Positions 26,801 through 38,377 of a stretch of DNA of 64,000 bases are shown in pieces; within the stretch, counting starts at the first letter, position 1; each line of letters begins with the position of its first letter. The notes under the pieces are model-generated. The model did not search any database. It was not told the DNA's origin and was given only the letters and a program-made list of their open reading frames with translations. Made by a program: the position numbers and the translations under genes. Source of the DNA: Chrysophaeum taylorii. Its lineage: Eukaryota > Sar > Pelagophyceae > Pelagomonadales > Pelagomonadaceae. The stretch covers positions 21,798 through 85,797 of the forward strand of contig JAQMWT010000165.1 in NCBI GenBank assembly GCA_029834535.1, written 5' to 3'.

Positions 26801-28141
26801 GAGATACAAGAAGAGACCCTCCGCCTTGGCGGCAGCAGTGGTGATGGTGGCTTCGAGGCGTTCGGGATCGACAACCGGAGCGAGGATAGCTCGGAGAAAC
26901 CGGCGGACGTCGACGTCGCATTCCTTGGCGTTCTCCTCGGAGTCAAGGAATTTAGGTCGAAGCGTGGCCAATTTGGTTTGCACGGTGAGCTCTGGCCGAG
27001 ACGTGACGAGCACCGCGACCCAGGGCGGGAGCTTGGGGAATTCACGCGCGATGAGATCGAGGAGGTGGTTCTTGGTCGCGTGCTCGGCCTCGTCGAGCGC
27101 GTCAATCACGATGAGCAGGCGACCGCCCGCGGGACGTTCGATGCTGGCGAGCGGCTCGAGGGTCAGGCAGTCGACCAGCTGCACGATATCGTTCAGGTCG
27201 CAACTTCCGGCCCGGAGCACCTCCTCCACGTTTTTGCGGTACTCTGGAAGCACTTGTGCGATTTGGTACGCGAGCGACTTGATCATGCGGCACGGGTCTC
27301 GCTTGCCGGCATTGTTGTATCGGATCAGGTGCACAGCGATAAGAACGTCTTCTCCAAGCAGCGAATACAGTTGGGCGACGATGGCCGTCTTGCCGAAGCC
27401 CGGTCCGGCGAGCAACACGCAGCATCGAGGGCCGTTGGGGTTTCGAACCCAGGAAATGAGGAAATCGAGAATCCAGTCGCGCGTACCAGGGACGAATTGC
27501 TTGATGTGCCACTCGAGTTCGCCTTTGAACGAGAGTGGGCGCAGCTGCGACTCGAGCGACGGAGGTTCGTTCTCCTTCACCACTGGGACTCTCTCGGGGT
27601 AATAGTCGCCTCGGAACACTTCGAAGTGCGCGTCCGGCGGTACCGGGTTCGCGCGCGTGCCGCAGATGTCTTCCGATGCTTTGATAGTGACGCAATTCGC
27701 CCTGACAGCGATCGAGGAGGCCGCTCGGGTGCGCGATCCTGTGCCGTAGGGTGTCATGCTATCGCGGTTCGCAAAACCCCCGCAGCAGACCTGGCCCGAT
27801 TTTCCGTCGATGACGATCGCGTTGTGGCAGGCGCAGAGGGTTTGCAACACCCGCTTTTCAACGTCGCTGTTGGTGCAGTTCTGGATGAGAATCCAGCCAT
27901 CGCGGCGGTCGAGGTCCTTGGGGAAGAATCCATACTTGGAGTGAACGCTCGACTCGGTTTCGGCAAACGAGAGGTCCGGATCAGGAGCGAGGAGTTCGGT
28001 CGAGTTGCCGACGATGAACAAAAAGCCGTGCGCGGGCTGGTTCTCGCCGAGGCCCTCGGTCGCGATCATGCGCGCGGCATCGAGGGTCGCCGCGACGACC
28101 TTGTGTTCGAGCCTGACACGATATTCTTTGTTATCCTCCAA
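20867..28141 (-). CDS. Giant NLR/ROCO-like receptor: DAC-like, NACHT, WD40, Roc-COR, SAM, CHAT protease, DAC-like
   Basis: Exons that join cleanly: 28141-24276, 24132-23193, 23140-22722 and 22677 onward; the last exon ends at 20867 (TAG). About 2,300 residues. Residues 1-165 form a DisA_N (diadenylate cyclase)-like domain with GTGSRTRAASSIAV. A NACHT-type NTPase follows (P-loop AGPGFGKT 245-252, Walker B LLIVIDALDEAE). Seven WD40 repeats (~735-1045, SxDGTVRVWDP type) make one propeller. Next come a Roc GTPase (GQGRVGKTSL near 1085; WDYGGQEAF across the first intron; GTHCD) and COR. Exon 4 opens with a SAM-like domain (22677-22428), then a CHAT caspase-like protease: His in VHIVTHD (about 22185) and Cys in LNACSSY (about 22083). 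It ends with a second DAC-like domain with an intact DGA (21330) and ARTRAASSIAV. The frame changes between SAM and CHAT (intron or error) and at the 11-bp duplication 21464-21485. The domain set suggests a STAND-type signalling or cell-death receptor; this role is inferred. Confidence 0.8.
21464..21485 (-). repeat. 11-bp tandem duplication that shifts the frame
   Basis: Two exact copies of gcgattgttcc back to back. Upstream the CHAT frame reads through to this point; downstream the DAC-like domain is in another frame. The duplication length (11) exactly accounts for the shift. Confidence 0.75.
24133..24275 (-). other. Intron with ATTC microsatellite
   Basis: GTAAGC...CTCAG, 143 bp, phase 2, splitting the Roc G3 motif between GG and the following Q. 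It is the longest intron in the window because of an (attc)n run at about 24147-24180. Confidence 0.8.
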
Positions 28142-29409
28142 AAGACGAAGAGGTCCGTTGTACGTCCGTTAGTATGGGTGGGGTTTTTAAATCGCGGCGG
28201 CGCGATGAATTTCGTGCTGCACTGTACGAGACGGGGGATCCGACCGCGCGAAAGAAAGCGAAGATTGCATTTCTCGTAGCGCAACAATCTAAGATTGTTG
28301 CGTATACACTTCACCGAAAACAACAGGGTCGTCGTCGTCGTCGCGTGCACGAAAGGGCTCGGTGTCCAGAAAGTTCTCAAGATACCGTGATACGCTAGGT
28401 TTCTAAAGTAAATAGAATGAATCTGCAATTAAGAACCAGGCCTAATTAAGAACCGGCCTATTTCCCCGTCGTTATCGTCGTCGGGCTCGGCGTCGGGCCG
28501 GAGCGTGCCGGTGTCGACGAACTGGACCGAGGGCGTCAGGTTCGACCTCGATGACGTCCTGCAGGGCGCGGGCCGCTTTGTCTGCCACCCTCGAGCTCGG
28601 CTACACGCCCAAGTAGCGGCCGGGGATGGAGGTGATCTCGCGGCAAAACCGTGATCTTTGTGACGTCGTTGCCTTTGGATTTTAGTCTGGCGACCGCCTC
28701 GGGCGCGAGGTCGAGGAGTAGACTGGCTCCTCGCCGAGCTTCATTTTTCGACTTTCTCTCCGTCTGCTCGATGCGCGTGATTTCGGAGACCGAAGAGGCG
28801 AGTCTGGCGGCGCGTTCGAGCTGGGCAATGCGGTCGCCTTGCCGAGGGCGTCGACCTCGCTTCGGCGTCCTTCGCCGCCGACGTTTCTCCTGATCTTGCT
28901 GCACGTCAGGTCATATCTTCATCTGCACGTCGTCGGTCATCTCGAGGCCGAGGCGCCCGACCGGCTCGAGAATATCTTCGGTGCGGCGGCGGGCGAAGCT
29001 GGACACGTGCTCGAAGAGCGCGTCTTCCTCGAGAAGACCTTCCGGCTTGATGAGCTGGAAGCGCTCTTGAGACGCGACGTGTGCTCATACATGATTCAAA
29101 CTTATTACGACGTCCACCGTCTGTCCGGTTGGTATGAAACCAAGATCGCCCTGGGCGCTGCGGCCAGTGTGACGGTAGCACGGGGGACCTCGCGGTGATA
29201 TGGTCCTCTCGCCTCGCGAGAAGTCAGTCAATTTTTGAGTCTACAATAAAATTCGCGGGGCTGCTTTTCCCCAAGACGCGTCGTTTGCGCACACAAAAAA
29301 GAAAGCACCTCCCTCTGTTGGTCACACCCCCCGTATTTCGTTCCGGCGGCGCGCTTCGGTGGTGTTCTTAATTGTTGCAGATTCATTCTAAACAACAAAC
29401 GGGAATACG
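28142..29409. other. Region without a secure gene
   Basis: Minus strand 28,540-28,900 has a coiled-coil-like stretch (RIAQLERAARLASSVSEI then TRIEQTERKSKNEARRGAS) followed by VARLKSKGNDVTKI. Plus strand 28,920-29,198 has an alternative open stretch ending TYYDVHRLSGWYETKIALGA. They overlap little, neither has a clear start, and I do not recognise them. Near 28,430-28,460 'aattaagaacc(a)ggccta' is repeated. Confidence 0.35.
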
Positions 29410-30531
29410 TCAGCACACCACTTGAGAGACGAGGGGCTTGTCTTCGGCGGAAGTGGAGACCGGAGGCGTCGGGATCCGCCGGCCCGAAGAAGAAGAATTG
29501 AAATGGCGCAGGACGAGAATAAATGTGAAGGAAACGACGGCGGCGAAAATTGCGACGTTAATGAGCGGGGAGGGTAGCCCCCGCGCTGGTTCGTCGTCGT
29601 CGTCGTCGTCGTCCAAGGCCCAAACCCTCACGCTCTTCACCCGCATCGCCGCTCTTCCGTCGTCCCACGACGGGTACCATTCGTCTCTCGCGCGGTAAAA
29701 AGACGTTTGTGGGAACGGATCGCTCGTTCGCCACGGTTTGTCGGGCGCGTCGGGCCAGTATCCCGTCTCCTGGACCGAGCCCACGGGTCCGAGCGAGGTA
29801 CCACCCACGGCAACGTTCATTATCAAATAAAACGGCTTGTCGAATGGCTGAATATAATCGTCCGAGGTCAAATCGGCGAGATTCGCGCGCAAAATTACGT
29901 TCGACGTCGAATCTAGATACGTAAAAATTTCGGAAGGGGTCCAGTGGAGCCCAAAGATGTGATAGCCGTTGGTACTAAGTTTTGATGAATTCGTAGTTTT
30001 GGCATAACCGTTCCGTTCGACGTCGGGACCCCAGTGCAACGTCGAAGAAAAAACGTCGTTTCCGAGGTCCACGCCGTCTACCGTGTAATTGACGTTGCCG
30101 CGGGCTTCCATGACGTCGATCTCGCCGCCGGCGGGCCAAGGTTTTGAGGAATCGACAGGCATCAACCAAAGCGCCGGCCATTCCCATTTTCCCGACGGAA
30201 TTCTCGCTTCAAATTCGACGCGACCATACAAAAACGAAAACGTATCTTTCGTCGTCAGCTTGGCAGAAAACACCGGCGGCAAGACGTTGTCTTCGGTTGC
30301 CTGCCGAAATTCACCGAATTCCATCGTGCCGCTCGTCATCTCCGACGCCCATGGTTCGGGGGTCAGAGTCGGCGTGATGACGAGCCCCGACCCATCATCA
30401 TCGATGTACGCGTTTTCGGGCCGGTCCACGTACGCCTGGAACTCGCGGTTCCCGTCGCCGCTCGACGATACCTCGGCCCGCCACACTGCTGCGGAAAGAT
30501 GATCAAAGGTGTCTTCGAATATCAGACGCAT
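29410..30531 (-). CDS. GH16 beta-glucanase (laminarinase-like), membrane-anchored
   Basis: 373 residues, single exon as read. The catalytic signature EIDVME (137-142) carries the nucleophile and acid/base glutamates of glycoside hydrolase family 16, preceded by WPALWLMP and followed by STLHWGP and FGLHWTPSEIFTYLD. The enzyme class cleaves beta-1,3 or mixed-linked glucans such as laminarin/chrysolaminarin or wall glucans. A run of aspartates (DDDDDDD) and a C-terminal membrane helix near 325-345 (INVAIFAAVVSFTFILVL) precede a short tail. The frame begins right at the catalytic domain (MRLIFEDTFD), so a signal peptide is missing; it may lie on an upstream exon, or the start may be wrong. Substrate is not determinable from motifs. 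Confidence 0.85.
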   Translation of the reverse strand: MRLIFEDTFDHLSAAVWRAEVSSSGDGNREFQAYVDRPENAYIDDDGSGLVITPTLTPEPWASEMTSGTMEFGEFRQATEDNVLPPVFSAKLTTKDTFSFLYGRVEFEARIPSGKWEWPALWLMPVDSSKPWPAGGEIDVMEARGNVNYTVDGVDLGNDVFSSTLHWGPDVERNGYAKTTNSSKLSTNGYHIFGLHWTPSEIFTYLDSTSNVILRANLADLTSDDYIQPFDKPFYLIMNVAVGGTSLGPVGSVQETGYWPDAPDKPWRTSDPFPQTSFYRARDEWYPSWDDGRAAMRVKSVRVWALDDDDDDDEPARGLPSPLINVAIFAAVVSFTFILVLRHFNSSSSGRRIPTPPVSTSAEDKPLVSQVVC

Positions 30532-30639
30532 CGTGGTCTGCCAGCAAACGGATCAAGAACATATCCAGCACATTCGAAGACTTTAACCGTCCGTAAGGCT
30601 TTTTTCTCATCTATTAGGGTTTGGGTTTGGGAATACTGC

Positions 30640-32960
30640 GAATAATGACGTCATCCATCCATCCATCCATCCAGTCGCGTCGGTCGTCTTAGCGCTGCGA
30701 GCTGGGGCCGAGGACCTACCTCGAACTGCCGAGTGTGTGGATTGGTGGTGGTGCTACTCGACTAACTACCAGGCCTTGGACATCGTCGATCGAGGCCTAC
30801 CCCAGGAGTTCTTGGCGGTCCGAGTCAAAAAAACGCTCGGTCGATATATCAAGACCTCGATCCGCGACATCATCATCTTTGGCGAGCTCGACACTCAGAT
30901 CAAGGATGTCATGCTCCTCGAGACCATCAACGCCTGGACCGAGGGCTGCCCGCACACCTTGGAGAATGGTGAGGCGATACGTGGAAGGACGGCGGCGAGC
31001 TGCTTTTTTTGCAAGGCGAACGAACCAGACGGACGAGCAGCAGCTCGAGTAAGACGGTCTACCCCGGCTCGAAACGTCACGCGAACCGCTGCTGCTGCGA
31101 AAGCCAATTTTTATAGGCGCCAACTACCACGGCAGCATCTTCCCCTCGAGCGAGCGAGCAACATATCGAGCATTTATCTCCGGCGTCGAGGTCGTTTGCT
31201 GTAGGGATGGCGTGCTTGGTGATTTCGATCCGTGCCCCCCGGCGTAGCATCATCCGGGTCGACGAAAACGCCGGTGAAGCTCCGGCGCAAGGATGAGCAG
31301 AGCGATGGAGTGTTGGGCGAGCTCTCGCCCTCACTCTCGCTCTCGCTCTCACGCTCTCGCTCTCGCTCTCGCCCTCACTCTCGCTCTCACTCTCGCTCTC
31401 ACGCTCTCGCCCTCACTCTCGCTCTCACTCTCGCTCTCGCTCTCACGCTCTCGCTCTCACTCTCGCCCTCACTCTCACTCTCGCGGCGGCGCTCGAGACT
31501 GCTCGCCGTTCACTTGCAGATTGGACGACCGACGCGAGGGCTCAGCACAAAGCTGGGCTCGACTTGCGCCAAATCGAGGAGGCTCTGGTCAAGTCGGCCC
31601 TCGAGGTCACGCCCGTCTGATCGTCGAATATCAGATCTCCACACCGAATGGGCGCGTGGCATCGCGAAAAATCACGAGCTTTCCTCTCACCTTGCTTGGC
31701 TCTCGTAGATCGAACATGATGTCGGGGTGGATCGAGGGCTACATAAAGAGCTTCGGCCCAAGTTCTAAACTTGGACGACGAACGCAAATATCGGCAAGGC
31801 TGGCAGCATTGGAAGCGTGGCCTTCCTTACCGACACGCTGGAGCTGACTTTTTTGACCTTAAAAATCTGAGAAGCTCCCGTACGAGCCCGAGGTGCCGTC
31901 GGAGCAGCGACGGTGGTTGTCGGAAATTGGTACATCGACCGATCTACGTCGTTCTCTCGAGGCGACCGGCGCGACCTGCAGCTCGGACGCGACAGCAGAT
32001 GCCGACGTCCCACAAAAAAAAATTTGATCATCCGCCAACGCGCGGATGTGCTGACGGGTAGTGCGAATAGCTCTACTACTGGAATCGGGGCGATGCAGTC
32101 AACACCCTGTTTGGACTTACGGGGAACGTCGTTTTCTTACGACTGGATTTGCATTATGTCTACGAGGAGGATTACGCTGCCGCCGCGAACCTCGCCCTCG
32201 AAAAACGGATCCAAGGCGGCCAACTCCTAGCTTTGTTGTCCTGGACGACGACCTTAAACCTCTCGTCGACGATCCCGAGCGCCCGCGAGCTGAGCCCATA
32301 TGGACGAAGAAGACGACGATTTGCGACGTCCCGACCCAACGGCCCCAATACGAGCTGTGGACGGACTAGCCGAGGTCGCGTCTCGGACTCACCTCCCCAA
32401 AGTCGTCGGCACCCTCCGCCCAGCCTACGCACTGTTGAGGCCGCAACGCGTCGCGTATATCATCATATAATGCCCAGAACGCCGCCTTCTCCGATGCACA
32501 ATAAAGGACGGACGATTAGCAGTGCTGAAATTGGAGATATGCAGTCCGGACCGGACCACCGCAGAGTGTCTCCCTTGTGCGTGCGACATTGGAGCCGCTG
32601 CTGCGGCGGCACGGACGCGGTGCGCTGGCTCCTCGAGACAGAGCTGCCGGAGCTCGTAAGGCAGCGTGCCCCACCCAGGAGGCCGGCCGCCCCTGGTCGC
32701 GGCCCTCGCGCGACGACTCGACTCGACTCGACTCGACTCGACTCGTCGTGCGGCTCGTCCTGGCGCTGCCGGAGTCGGCGCGGGACTGGTGGATGCCAGC
32801 GCTGGGCGACGAGCTGCGGCGGCGCCTCGGACAGACAACGAGGCCCCCGTGTTAACGGCCTGGGCGTGCTCTTCCAGCCGGACCAGGCCGACTCACCACA
32901 CAACGTGTTGTTGCGGTCGGCGACCGGATCTCAACCGCACTTCTCTGCTACCTACTTTTG
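30640..32960 (+). pseudogene. Coding-like fragments, unknown gene or decayed gene
   Basis: Several open plus-strand stretches in changing frames look like protein: about 30,690-30,970 (YQALDIVDRGLPQEF and GELDTQIKDVMLLETINAW), 31,490-31,620 (ARRSLADWTTDARAQHKAGL and QIEEALVKSALEVTP), 31,865-32,020, 32,090-32,230 (GNVVFLRLDLHYVYEEDY) and 32,240-32,470. They may be exons of one multi-exon gene or a frameshifted relic; I could not join them with confidence and recognise no family. Confidence 0.35.
31320..31490. repeat. CT-rich minisatellite (ctctcgct/ctcact units)
   Basis: About 170 bp of hexamer/octamer pyrimidine repeats on the plus strand. Open frames through it give only Ser-Arg/Leu-Ala runs and are not evidence of a gene. 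Nearby simple repeats: (catc)n at 30,650-30,673 and (gactc)n at 32,716-32,746. Confidence 0.85.
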
Positions 32961-33368
32961 AGTGGCGGCGACCGCCTGAGGCAGCAATTGACTCGGTGCG
33001 GTCATAATTTGACACCACCAATGTGGCCAGTAAGGGCTAACGTTTCCGGGTCAGCGTAGAAGTGGTGGTGGTCGATGGTGGCTTTCCGGCCTCCGCCACG
33101 TATTCCGTGCGGCCGAGACGAGCTGGCTCGATGGCGGCCAGCCCGACGTCCCCGCCGATATATCGTTGAGATATACGGCTCGGTTGTTTTATTTTATTTG
33201 GGGGATGTTTTGTTTTATTGGCCTCGGTGTCGGTTACACTCTCCTGACGCTTCACGACACAAGTATCGGCCGAAGACGCTGTCGAGCTGTTGACACGAAA
33301 CGACGCGCATGTTGGAGACCAAGATCCCGGCGTTGTAATCGAATCCGCCCTCTACACCCCAATTCGTG
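32961..33368. other. Intergenic stretch
   Basis: No gene seen. It ends where homology to the family A Copia begins. Confidence 0.4.
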
Positions 33369-35598
33369 ACGAGGTGAGGTAACGAGCACGAAGCCGGAGG
33401 AAGGGAGGAGCTTCCGTACGACGGGTGAAGATATCGCGAAGGTTGTCAAGGCGGGGATTGTGTTGGAGATCAATGATGTGGTTGCGATGATATTCGGCGG
33501 TGCTGTAAAAGCGAATATCAATATGGCGGGTGCGCCGCGTGAGACATTGGAGACGGACTTGGGTGACGGTAGTGCTATTATCGACATACATTGGTACCGT
33601 GTGACGAGGGAGATCAAAGTCATCAAAAAGTTGGAGAAGCCAAGAGAGCTCAGCAGTAGCGGCGTAAAGAGCGAGCAATTCAGCTTCAAAAGAGGAGCGG
33701 GCGAGGAGGTACTGCGAGCGTGAGCAGTAGGCTATCATAGAGCCAGCAAGGAGAAAACAAAAGCCAGTAGTAGAGTGGCGGTCATCAGGGTCGTCGGCCC
33801 AGCTGGAGTCGGAATAACCACAGAGACGAAGGGTCGAAGCGCGACCAAGAACAAGGGCAAGATCTTGAGTACCATGGAGATAACGGAGGGTATGAGATAA
33901 GGCGCGCCAGTGGGGTTTACCAGGATTGTCAGTAAAAGGCGCACACGGATTGACGGTCCAAGTGATATCAGGGCGAGGCATAACAGGAAGAAACAAGACA
34001 CGACGGAGAATACGACGAAAAGGGATGCGTGCCATGAAGACGTGAGCAGGGGAGCCAGGTGCAGGAGAAGCAGCCGCAGAAAGAGGAAGAACCACTGGGA
34101 GCGGGAGTAAATTCTGGTTTACTGTTGATGAAGCGATGTTCGGTGAGGATTTCACGGATAGCATGGGATTGGTAGATAGCGAGCTTGCGACGTGCGCGAG
34201 CACGCGTAAGGCGGAGACCAACGGAAGTGGGAAGGCTTTGAAAAACGCAAAAAGGGAAGCTTGGTAATGGCCAATGCAAGAACGGGGGTGCGCCACAAGA
34301 AGATCATCAACGACGAGAACAAGGCGCTGAACGACAGTAGACTTAAGCATGAGTGTGTAGCTGCAAGTGTCACCAGATCCGCGGACGAAGCCACAGTCAT
34401 TGACGAGAAAGCGTGCAAAATAAAGCCACCAAGAGCGACGGAGCGTGTAAATGATTTTGAAACCATCGGTGGGTTGGCGAGGAGCATAACCTTCGGGTGG
34501 CCAGACATAGATGTCTTCGTCAATGGGAGCTTGGATAAAAGCGGAGTTGACATCCAACTTATGCAAATCCCAGTCATGAACAGCGACAAAGGCTAGAAAG
34601 AAACGGATCGTGACGATGTTAGCAACCGGCGAGTAGGTGTCATGATAATCAATGCCGTGAACCTGGGTGTAACCGCGGACAACGAGGCGAGCCTTGTACG
34701 ATTTGAAGCGGCCAGAGTCATACTTCTTGCGAAGGATCCACTTGAGGGTACAAATGTTGCCAGAAAACGTCGAAGGAAGGCGAACAACATCCCAGCAACC
34801 AAGCTGACCAAGGGAGCGATACTCTTTGGCGATGGCTTGCAACCAGCCAGGACGCTCAGGATTGGTCTGAGCTAAAGCTTCAAGTAAATGGGTGGAAGTA
34901 ACGGTAGTTTCGTCAATGTATGAATACTGAGAGGTTTCTTCGGAAGCAGAGTAATAAACATGTGCATGGGGATCAACAAGGGTGTTAGCTAAACAAAGGG
35001 GAAGGAAGACATAATGAACTAACAAACGAAAGCTAACATAAGAGACATACAAAGAGTTACAGGAGGAAACAGAAGCGACAGAGGAAACAGAATCGACATT
35101 GTGACAGGATGAAACAGAATCGACATTGCGTTGTTGACAAACGCCAGTATGAAAGTTTGTTGGTTGTTGTAATGCGCTTTGGTCGACTTTGCGCGGTCGG
35201 CTCCGTTTGGCTCGACTTTGTTTTGCACTTTCCTCAGGAGGTTTTGGGCTCTTTGGTTTTGTCGGCTCTGGTTTGCTCGACTTTGTTTTGCACTTTCTGT
35301 TGTTTTCTCTCTTTCGCACTTTCTGTTGTTTTCTCTCTTTGGTGCGTCGGAGTTTATGAGCTCGTAGAATGGTCGGTTCACGTGATGGGGTGATCAGTCC
35401 CAGTGAAACCGGCGCATTCTCATCAAACACATGGGGCAAGGGGGCAACAGCGGACAAGGGGGCAACAGCGGAAGAACAGGTGACAATCGGGCAACAGCAA
35501 GAACAGGTGACAATGGGGCAACAATAGACGAGAGCTTGGAAGCGTGATTCGAGAAAGTCAGAACAACGTTGAAGTTCCTTCGGTGGTTGACATTGCAA
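33369..35598 (-). pseudogene. Copia-A copy 2 pol: RT and RNase H
   Basis: A single 748-codon frame. RT reads GWLQAIAKEYRSLGQLGCWD, KARLVVRGYTQVHGIDYHDT, KLDVNSAFIQAPIDEDIYV and VLVVDDLLVAH (V in place of Y in the YVDD box, as in copy 1). RNase H has CGYSDSSWADDPDD, SSFEAELLALYAATAE, MYVDNSTTV and RTRHIDIRFYSTAEYH. The segment between VVDDLL and the first RNase H motif is shifted in part (a serine-rich stretch near 34.1-34.3 kb), and the 3' end is cut off by the truncation, so it is unlikely to be functional. Confidence 0.85.
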
Positions 35599-38066
35599 AA
35601 AAAAATCGGGTAATTGAAACTGTCAGCAAAATCGAGGTCTGAAGAACAATAGCGACAAGAGTGCCTGGGATGACGTGCGTTAGACGATTGTGGCCACTGA
35701 GAATCGCAGCGGGGCAAAGATAGCGGAAACACAGGCTGGTATATATGATGGCAGTGTACCAGACGTCTGATGAGAACGGTGCCTTTGGGCAGATAGGGTG
35801 CATCGTGCATGGTGACCAGGTTATGACGATGGTCGGAGTCGACAGAAGCAAAAACAGGCGTAAACAGGGTTGATGCGAACGTTGGGTGTTTGGTTGTTGT
35901 GGCACGAGCAAGTTACCATGGGCACGACCGCGTCCTGTACGCGAAAATTGAAGACTTCGGACGCGCCAGCGGTGTAAGGAACGAACACGGGTAGACCAGG
36001 CTGCTGTATGCCAGCCTGCTGGGGCAGATAAGAAAGTGGCCCGTTTTCGCATTCGCAAGAACGAAGTTGCCATATGGGCCAACGTTGGAGGAGCAAGCGG
36101 CGAGCTTGGCTCGTCATGCTCGAATAGACTGCGGTAGAAGTTGGCGACAGTGGCAAAACAGTTGTGGCACGTAAGAACGTTGCAGATAGCGTCGCAGTGG
36201 CACGTAAGAACATTGCAGATAGCGTCGCGGGTGCTGAGCACGGAATTCACTGCGAGAGCAATAACGGATTTTAAAGGTCAGAAAAACGGCGAAAAGGCGA
36301 GAGTTTTTGCGCGAAGGAGAACCACAAATCACACAGCAAAGAAGCGTCTGTCCAGGATCCCGAAGATGAGCGATCCAACCACATAGGAAGCACGAAAACT
36401 GCGCACGCAAAAAATTGACAGGCACAGCTTAGTTGTGGCAGGTGAAATGCGCGATGGAACGTGATGCGCTGGTTTTACCAAAACCGACAAGCACAACGAG
36501 GAGTGGATCAACGAATAGGTGAAAATGCAGAACGGGGAGTGGATCAACGAATAGGTGAAAATGCACAACGGGGAGTGGATCAACGAATAGCTGAAAATGC
36601 ACAACGGGGAGTCAGGCAACGACAAGGGGGAAATACAGAACGAGGAGAGGAGCAACGACGAGGTGAAAATACAGAACGAGGAGGGGAGCAACGAATAGCG
36701 GAAAGTACAGAACGGAGGGCGCCTGTGCAATGGGAGCTAAAAACAAAAACGAGGGGCTTCCACAAAAACACTTTTCCTTCACAAAAACGAGGGGCTTCCA
36801 TGGGATGGGGTTGTTGATGTGCTTGCGGCAGAAAATCGGCGGTACACACGCTACCTTGGAATTATCTTGATTGGCAGAAAGGTGCAAAGATGATAAGGTA
36901 GAGTATCGGTAGGTGGATGTGAGACGTTGGGTGCGGCCGTTTAAGGCGGTGAAGGGGGTGTAATAGGTGGTGGTATTAAGAAAAGCGGCGGTGTGGAACT
37001 AGAATCAGTCAAGGTTGGAGTAGGCATAGGAGCAGAAAAGGTAGTGTTGCTGGTGGTTTTGGTGAATTGGTGTTGTAACAGTAGTTGGGTGTTGTTGGGT
37101 GTTGTTGGAGTCATTGGAAGTGTTGCGCTGTTGAGAAGAACGGCGATGGTGGGTAGGGCGTTGTCGTGGAATAGCTAGGAACTTTGAAACGTGCGGCAGT
37201 CCCCCTTAAAGTGATGATCCTTGCAGCAGCCGCCAAAATGACATTGGGTAGTGCGTCGGAATCGAGCAGAGCCAGGTTGTTGGGAAAGGGGAGCGTCTAG
37301 GGTAGGTCAGTTGGAAAAGAGTCGGAAGTCGTGGCTGACGACGCGGCGGATAGCGCGGCGGAAGTGGTTGTGCATGCCATCTAAATTGATTGTTGTTGAA
37401 CTTCTCAAGGGTACAAACAACCACAGTCGTCGTCGGTACGAAACGCGAGACGATAAAACAAAGCCAGTAAGGCTTGAAGCACGATGCACGTAGAGTCAAA
37501 TGCGAGGACCCACTCGAGGGTATGTCGGATCAGGTACAATGCCGAGCGACTTGTATACTCCGGTGATTGGTACAATGCCGAGCAACTCGTATACTCCGAT
37601 GATGATGAACTTGTTGAGGAAGTTCGCTACGCGATCCCCATGGCCCATGTAGACATCATCGGTAATGCGCTTGTAAAGTCGCGTCAAGTTCATGTCGCGG
37701 TTTTCATGGATATCAACGTTGTTGCTTGACGACGCGAAATTCGCCTTCAGAGCAGCGAGATGCTTCTGCAGAGCAGCGAGATGCTGAGATGCTTGTCCAA
37801 GTAGGATCGTTGGTCGAGATAATGTGATCGCCGGTGGAGATGATCATGTTCTCAGGACGACGTGCCATTGGTGGTGGGAAAAAAAAAAAAAATGTCGCTC
37901 ACCGCTGAGGGCATCAAGAAGTTTTGTGCGAAAGCTCGAATTTAATTTCGATCGAGGACATGATAAACGATAACGAACCGAACACGTAGCAATGAACTGA
38001 AGCCGAGGAGGTGTCGCCACGAAGTCAAGCAGAGGCTCAACCGTGGAGAAAGAACACCTGTTGCCA

Positions 38067-38150
38067 TGTGAGAACTGAAATGGGGATGTGAGAACGAACT
38101 ATAATGGGGAAAAAAGGTGGTGCAGGGGTAAGTGTCATAGCTTCCTCCCA
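38067..38150 (-). repeat. 5' LTR of Copia-A copy 2
   Basis: 84 bp, on the element strand TGGGAGG...CTCACA followed by TGGCAACAGG (putative primer-binding site). It lies 228 bp upstream of the ammonium transporter start, in head-to-head orientation. Confidence 0.75.
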
Positions 38151-38377
38151 CTATATACGACGTTAAAAAAAAAAAAGAATTGATTTTGTTCCCAAATAAA
38201 TACATAAATAATTCTTGGAAAAGTGCAATGTATCCGAAAATTTGGAAATGTGAAAAGAATTCGGGGTTGAATACACAATTCTTGGAAAAAAGCGAATCCG
38301 TCGCTCGCTAGGGACCGTTGGGAGGTTTCGCGCTTGTCCCACCTGCTGCTGGGTGCTCGCGAAAAAAAAAGTACAAG

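Larger units (their letters stand above)
33369..38150 (-). mobile_element. Ty1/Copia retrotransposon, family A, copy 2 (3'-truncated)
   Basis: Reversed relative to copy 1 and better preserved in pol. The 5' LTR is at 38067-38150, gag-like sequence follows at about 37.98-36.9 kb, the internal tandem repeat at 36.48-36.72 kb, and RT-RNase H runs to 33,369, where homology to copy 1 stops (just after 'cctcacctcgt' on the element strand). The 3' LTR is missing, so no target duplication can be checked. Confidence 0.85.

Noticed and set aside
26765-28279. 504-codon plus-strand frame opposite the NACHT region
   Set aside because: Antisense shadow of a GC-rich gene; no family motifs, whereas the minus strand carries NACHT and DAC motifs.
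31232-31708. Ser-Arg-rich protein from the CT repeat
   Set aside because: The frame exists only because the minisatellite lacks stops in several frames.
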